From: Zeugodacus cucurbitae
Taxonomy: Eukaryota; Arthropoda; Insecta; Diptera; Tephritidae
DNA length: 64,000 nt
NCBI RefSeq assembly: GCF_028554725.1
Contig: NC_071668.1
Span: forward strand, 58,488,732 to 58,552,731
Direction: 5' to 3'
The notes under the pieces were generated by a model. It did no database searches and was not told where the DNA came from. It worked only from the letters and a program-made list of their open reading frames with translations. Made by a program: the position numbers and the translations under genes. Shown here piece after piece: positions 59,058 through 64,000 of the stretch (position 1 is its first letter; every line of letters begins with the position of its first letter).

Positions 59058-60269
59058 ATGAAAAATCTACGAAAGCCTCGGATGAGACACCCCCCTTTTG
59101 ATGACGACCCCTGCAAACGTTTTAAGGATAATGATATAAGGGCATGCACCTGGAATGTCCGGACCCTTAATTGGGAAGGTGCCTCTGCCCAGCTGGTTGA
59201 TGTCCTCATACGACTTAAGGCTGACATCACCGCCATCCAAGAAGTGCGATGGACGGGACAAGGACGGAAGAAGGTGGGTCCTTGTGACATCTACTACAGC
59301 GGCCATATAAAGGAGCGCAAATTTGGTGTTGGATTTGTGGTGGGAGAGAGACTCCGTCGCAGAGTCCTGGCATTCACCCCGGTGGATGAACGTCTAGCCA
59401 CAATCCGCATCAAAGCGAGGTTCTTCAACATATCGCTGATTTGCGCCCACGCCCCAACGGAAGAGAAGGACGATGTGACCAAAGATGCTTTCTATGAGCG
59501 CCTAGAACGCACCTATGAGCGCTGCCCCCGCCACGATATAAAAGTCGTGCTTGGTGATTTTAACGCCAGGTTGGGTAAAGAAGGTGTCTTTGGCACAACA
59601 GTCGGAAAATTCAGCCTCCATGACGAAACATCGCCAAACGGCCTGAGGCTGATCGACTTCGCTGGGGCCCGAAATATGGTCGTCTGTAGTACCAGATTCC
59701 AGCATAAGAAAATACATCAAGCTACTTGGCTGTCTCCTGATCGAAACACGCGGAACCAAATCGATCACGTTGTGATAGACGGAAGACATGTCTCCTGTGT
59801 TTTAGACGTGCGTACGCTCCGAGGACCAAATATAGACTCGGACCATTATCTGGTCGCAGCGAAGATACGCACCCACCTCTGTGCAGCAAAGAATGCCCGT
59901 CAACAAACACAAGGAAGGTTCGACGTCGAAAAGCTGCAATCGCAACAGACAGCCACGAAATACTCTACTCGACTTGCACTCCTGCTCTCTGAGAGCACTC
60001 ATCAGCATCTCGGTATAAGGGAACTGTGGAACGGCATCTCAAACTCACTGCGTACCGCTGCAGCCGAAACAATTGGTTTTCGGCAACGACAAAAAACAAG
60101 CTGGTACGATGAGGAGTGCCGTCTCGCAGCGGAGAGAAAACAGACTGCCTACCTCGCAACGTTGCAAACGACCACAACACGTGCGGGATGGGATAGATAC
60201 CGAGAGCTGAAGAGGGAAGCGAGACGCATTTGCAGACAAAAAAAGAAAGAGGCCGAAATGCGTGAGTAA
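59058..60269 (+). pseudogene. RTE endonuclease domain part of the interrupted polyprotein
   Basis: This 403-codon segment is an apurinic/apyrimidinic-like endonuclease that nicks target DNA to prime reverse transcription. Motifs in order: TWNVRT (residues 31-36), IQEVRW (60-65) with the metal-binding glutamate, GDFNARLG (166-173), QIDHVVID (234-241) and SDHYLV (261-266) with the terminal catalytic histidine. All the expected catalytic residues are present. Downstream lies a basic linker rich in Arg, Gln and Glu. The segment ends at a TAA (60267-60269) inside the linker, and the next segment continues in exactly the same frame. The stop is thus a point nonsense mutation, not the boundary between two genes. 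The start at 59058 is the first methionine after the leader. Confidence 0.85.
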
Positions 60270-60323
60270 GAAGAGCTTGAGAAGCTGGCAGACAGAGGGA
60301 ATGCTCGAAAATTTTATGAAAAA

Positions 60324-61826
60324 ATGAAGCGACTTAACGAAGGTTTCAAGACCGGAGCATCCTCATGTAGAGACCAAGGTGGTAATCTGGTAACCGATGT
60401 CCAGGGCATACTGGGATTATGGAGGGAACACTTCTCCGACCTGCTGAATGGCAGTGAGAGTACAACACCAGGAGATGGCGAACCCGATCCCCCAATCGAT
60501 GACGATGGAACAGATGTTCCATTACCCGACCATGAAGAAATTCGAATAGCAATTACCCGCTTGAAGAACAACAAAGCAGCGGGGGCCGATAGATTACCGG
60601 CAGAACTATTCAAATACGGCGGCGAAGAACTGATAAGGTGCATGCATCAGCTTCTTTGCAGAATATGGTCGGAAGAAAGCATGCCTGACGATTGGAATCT
60701 CAGTGTGCTCTGCCCAATCCATAAAAAGGGAAATCCCACAAACTGTGCCAATTACCGTGGGATCAGCCTCCTAAATATCGCATACAAGGTTCTATCGAGC
60801 GTATTGTGTGAAAGACTAAAGCCCACCGTCAACAAACTGATTGGACCTTATCAGTGTGGCTTTAGACCTGGAAAATCGACAACTGACCAGATATTCACCA
60901 TGCGCCAAATCTTGGAAAAGACCCGAGAAAAGAGGATCGACACACACCACCTTTTTGTCGATTTTAAAGCTGCTTTCGACAGCACGAAAAGGAGTTGCCT
61001 TTACGCCGCGATGTCTGAATTTGGTATCCCCGCAAAACTAATACGGCTGTGTAAATTGACGTTGAGCAACACCAAAAGCTCCGTCATGATTGGGAAGGAC
61101 CTCTCCGAGCCGTTCGATACCAAACGAGGTTTCAGACAAGGTGACTCACTATCGTGCGACTTCTTTAACCTGATGCTGGAAAAAATTATAAGAGCTGCAG
61201 AGCTAAACCGAGAAGGTACAATCTTCTACAAGAGTGTACAGCTCCTGGCGTACGCCGATGATATTGATATCATCGGAAGCAACAACCGCGCCGTTTGTTC
61301 TGCTTTTTCCCGCATGGATAAGGAGGCGAAGCGAATGGGTCTGGAGGTGAATGAGGACAAGACGAAATATCTCCTGTCATCAAACAAACAGTCGGCGCAT
61401 TCGCGTCTTGGCTCCCACGTCACTGTTGGCAGTCATAACTTCGAGGTCGTAGATAATTTCGTATACCTGGGAACCAGCATCAACAACACGAACAATGTCA
61501 GCCTCGAAATCCAGCGCAGAATAACTCTTGCCAACAGGTGCTACTTTGGACTGAGTAGGCAATTGAACAGTAAAGTCCTCTCTCGACGAACCAAAATCAA
61601 GCTCTACAAGTCGCTTATCATTCCCGTCCTGCTTTACGGTGCAGAAGCTTGGACGATGTCAACATCAGATGAGACGACACTAGGAGTTTTCGAGAGGAAA
61701 ATTTTGCGCAAGATTTATGGTCCTCAGAACATTGGCAACGGCGAATACCGCAGACGATGGAACGATGAGCTGTACGAGTTATACGACGACATTGACATAG
61801 TTCAGCGAATAAAAAGACAGCGGTAA
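60324..61826 (+). pseudogene. RTE reverse transcriptase domain part of the interrupted polyprotein
   Basis: In the same frame as the endonuclease, this segment (first methionine 60324, 500 codons) carries the reverse transcriptase. It has DDWNLSVLCPIHKKGNPTN, RGISLL near residue 145, GFRPGKST near 180, FVDFKAAFDS near 211 with the first catalytic aspartate, QGDSLS near 272 and AYADD near 309-313 with the catalytic aspartate pair. IPVLLYGAEAW is near 433. All polymerase signatures look intact. Codons between the first stop (60267) and this methionine are also open, so the true segment starts at 60270. It ends at a TAA at 61824-61826, again in frame with the tail that follows. Either stop alone would prevent the full-length protein. 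Confidence 0.87.
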
Positions 61827-62048
61827 CGCTGGCTAGGTCATGTTGTCCGAATGGACGAAAACACTCCAGCCCTGAAAGTGTTCGATGCAGTACCCGCCGG
61901 AGGAAGCCGAGGAAGGGGAAGGCCTCCACTCCGTTGGAGGGACCAGGTGGAGAGCGACCTGGTTACACTTGGGATCTCCAACTGGCGCCGAACTGCGAAG
62001 GAGAGAGACAGGTGGCGCACTATCGTCGATTCGGCTATAACCGGCTAA
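61827..62048 (+). pseudogene. RTE C-terminal tail
   Basis: Same frame as the polymerase segment. It reads RWLGHVVRMDENTPALKVFD, then SRGRGRPPLRWRDQVESDL and RDRWRTIVDSAITG, ending at a TAA at 62046-62048. RWLGHVxRM and the Gly/Arg/Pro-rich GRGRPPLRW are typical of the C-terminus of RTE/CR1-like LINE proteins and are likely nucleic-acid binding. The tail is undamaged apart from its separation by the preceding stop. Confidence 0.82.
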
Positions 62049-62075
62049 ACGGTTGCAACGCCAATCACATACATA

Positions 62076-62780
62076 GAGTGACAATACAACATTCGTATTA
62101 AAGATATTCGAAACTAAACACACCAAAATCGATAAATCTTCTACAAACAAGTTTATCTGTTGCTCTCAATTTTTATAGAATAAATCAAAATCAAGGCGAG
62201 TAAGCAAATATAATCTTAAGTGTAAAGTAACCTCTCTGTATAAATTATTATTACCTCCAATTTTTGAACAACATATTCTCTTTACAATAGTTTCATTCGC
62301 ATCTCTTTATGCTTTCAAAAATGCATGAAATCCCTCTCTTCCCTTTGAATTTGCAATTCCGTTAACTTTGCGTTTTCATTTGCAATTTTTAATTTGTTGT
62401 TATTTGCTCTATATTCCCTTTCTCTACTACAACTTCACTTGCTTTACTTCTTTTTGCTATGTAAAAATATTCGAACCCATTCAATTGCTGACCTTTAAGC
62501 TTGTTTACGCAACCTTTGACTTTTCAGCTGGAAAAGCTACTTATACCAATTGAAAGGAGGAAGCAAAGCTTGTTTACTTATTTCTTACTTTCTTTAGTAG
62601 ATTGAGAGAGTTAATTATCGTACCATTATTGGTATTGAAAGGAAGACAAGTTAATTGAAATATTAATAGAGCCATACATTTTAGTAAGGTTTGAAACTTT
62701 AATGTTATACTTCGAATGGATGTATTACAAGTATATTATGTATTCCAAAAGACTGTTTGAAATATTAGGATTTCCAATAT
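62076..62780. other. Non-coding stretch
   Basis: No gene recognised; T-rich and pyrimidine-rich segments between the RTE element and the last array. Confidence 0.4.
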
Positions 62781-63420
62781 CATCAGTTTGAAATCAAAAC
62801 TTTTGCAGAAAATTCATCTAATGGATGTAAAATTATATGAAATATTATAAACATGAAAAATCTTCATTCAACAAAACTATTTTGATTATGTTTACACTTG
62901 ATACAACTTTTCGTAAAGACGAACGACTTATATTTGTCTGATTTCGCAACATAATTCTATATCCTATTGTCTTTTAGAGAAATACAAAGATTCATCAAAT
63001 AGATGAACTTCGATGCAATGAATGACTTTCATTTGTCTTATTTCGCAACTTAATTAGAATAGCTAATTGATCCCTTAAGAGATAGTCCATGTTATCGGTG
63101 TATTCAACAAAGGGATAAAAATACCTCGAAAGAATGAATAACTTACATGTGACTTATTTCTCAACATAATTTTAACAATTAATTAATTTCTAAAGATATA
63201 GTCCATGTTATCAGAGTATTCATCTAAGGGATGAACAATTCTTTGAAAGGATGAATGACACATATTTAGTTTATTTCACATCTGAATTTCCATAAACAAT
63301 ATTATGAATAGAATATCACAGAAAATGTTCTCTAAGAGATGAAACATTATTTGCCAATGTGAACAATTTTTATGTTTAAGATGAAATTCATCGAAAGGAT
63401 AATTAATACAAGTGCATCGG
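62780..63420. repeat. Tandem array of degenerate ~100-118-bp units
   Basis: Anchors ATTTCGCAAC or variants occur at 62941, 63040, 63155 and 63273 (spacing 99, 115, 118). Each is preceded by GAATGACTTTCATTTGTCTT-like sequence. Two inner units share AGATAGTCCATGTTATCGG, then GTATTCA and AAGGGATGAA (about 63080 and 63196). Degenerate flanking units extend to about 62780 and 63420. Just beyond, at about 63434, GAGACCTTAGAATGTTTTT is a distant look-alike of the 53-58.8 kb box. Confidence 0.75.
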
Positions 63421-63519
63421 TTTAGATATTGTTTAGAGACCTTAGAATGTTTTTTAAACTTTATTAAATACATCCAAAAGATGTAAAGTAATGATATTAC
63501 GAAATTGAAGAAAGTCAAG

Positions 63520-64000
63520 ACTAAATTGAAAATTTAAGAATATCAAGACTCGAACACTTTTTGCATGAAGTGAAATTTTCATTCGTCGATTGGATGATTC
63601 TATATGTTAAACTACAAATATTATTGAAGAAAAAAATTGTAAAGCTTTATATCCCACTTAAGTTTTATGTTGTATAGAATGAACTATAAATTGAGTCTTT
63701 CAATTAAGTGTAGATTTTCTCTCTAATTCTTTTCTTCGATAAATTCCATTACAACAAAAAGTATAGATTTAGTCATCACAAAGAATTTATATGCATAGTA
63801 AAGGTAAATAACACAACAAAACTATCTTTCTTGTTTACGGTTTTTCCGCATTGTTGTTGCAGAAAGCTTTGTAGTCCAAGACTTGTGTACTAACTTTGAG
63901 TAGTTGTTTTGAAACTTTAATGCAACGTCAACACTTATCAAGTTTATGTTTATTTTTTATACCAGTTGTACTTCCGCAGCAGCATAGCTATTGCATAGCA
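63520..64000. other. AT-rich non-coding end of window
   Basis: No feature recognised. Confidence 0.4.

Larger units (their letters stand above)
58865..62075 (+). mobile_element. Near-complete RTE-clade non-LTR retrotransposon
   Basis: The element has a ~190-bp untranslated leader starting near 58865 and one long frame from 59058 to 62048. A short 3' part follows, its end somewhere around 62060-62075. It encodes an endonuclease, a reverse transcriptase and a short basic C-terminal segment, the layout of RTE elements; no RNase H or separate ORF1 was seen. Its base composition is markedly less AT-rich than the surroundings, fitting a recent insertion. The exact ends are inferred from composition and from the end of coding sequence, since no target-site duplication was identified. 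It inserted immediately downstream of box array 4. Confidence 0.85.

Overview
The window is eukaryotic, AT-rich, non-coding-dominated DNA, most likely from a fly. The evidence is the mix of transposon families (RTE-type LINEs, RNase H-bearing LINEs, mariner and Tc1/mariner remnants, pogo-like and TTAA-type MITEs), long homopolymers, CA/TG and GA microsatellites, and one intron-flanked exon with dipteran-style splice sites. Several non-coding repeats resemble ones I associate with higher flies, and a tephritid is my best guess, but this is an impression from family resemblance and was not searched. There is no operon, no prokaryotic gene and no complete host gene. I read the window as large-intron or intergenic DNA.

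Layout. 1-9 kb: a field of degenerate repeats sharing a ~20-bp island (TTTCGATTCCAAATCGTTCC and variants), interrupted by a TTAA-flanked MITE-like element (1592-2308), a long-armed inverted-repeat element (2977-3749), an interspersed non-coding repeat (about 6.95-7.55 kb) and a possible 37-nt microexon (2526-2562). 10-20 kb: 3' fragments of an RNase H-bearing LINE (10.6 and 18.5 kb), a 423-bp tandem duplication (13.74-14.59 kb), a decayed Tc1/mariner transposase (16.0 kb), a hairpin element (16.6 kb) and an antisense RTE fragment (18.9 kb). 20.51-20.69 kb: the one convincing host exon, minus strand, flanked by introns. 21.6-22.4 kb: GA-rich tracts. 26.6-27.7 kb: a satellite-like array with a 320-bp three-unit higher-order repeat.

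30-45 kb: a 32.3-33.5 kb interspersed repeat carrying two nested MITEs, two mariner copies with the same truncated architecture (33.6 and 44.1 kb), a six-unit ~122-bp array (35.1 kb), two more interspersed repeats (40.6 and 43.1 kb) and an antisense LINE RNase H fragment (45.0 kb). 47-51.6 kb: a second Tc1/mariner remnant, a LINE scrap and another long interspersed repeat. 53-58.8 kb: four arrays of otherwise different repeats all carrying the same-strand box GGAGACTTTGGAGAGTTTTT or close variants. 58.9-62.1 kb: a near-complete RTE retrotransposon whose single endonuclease-reverse transcriptase frame is broken by only two stop codons. 62.8-63.4 kb: a further ~100-118-bp array.

The most unusual signal is that two separate multi-kilobase domains each consist of degenerate tandem or dispersed repeats in which a short box is far better preserved than the DNA between the boxes. 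I did not find a complete novel protein-coding system.
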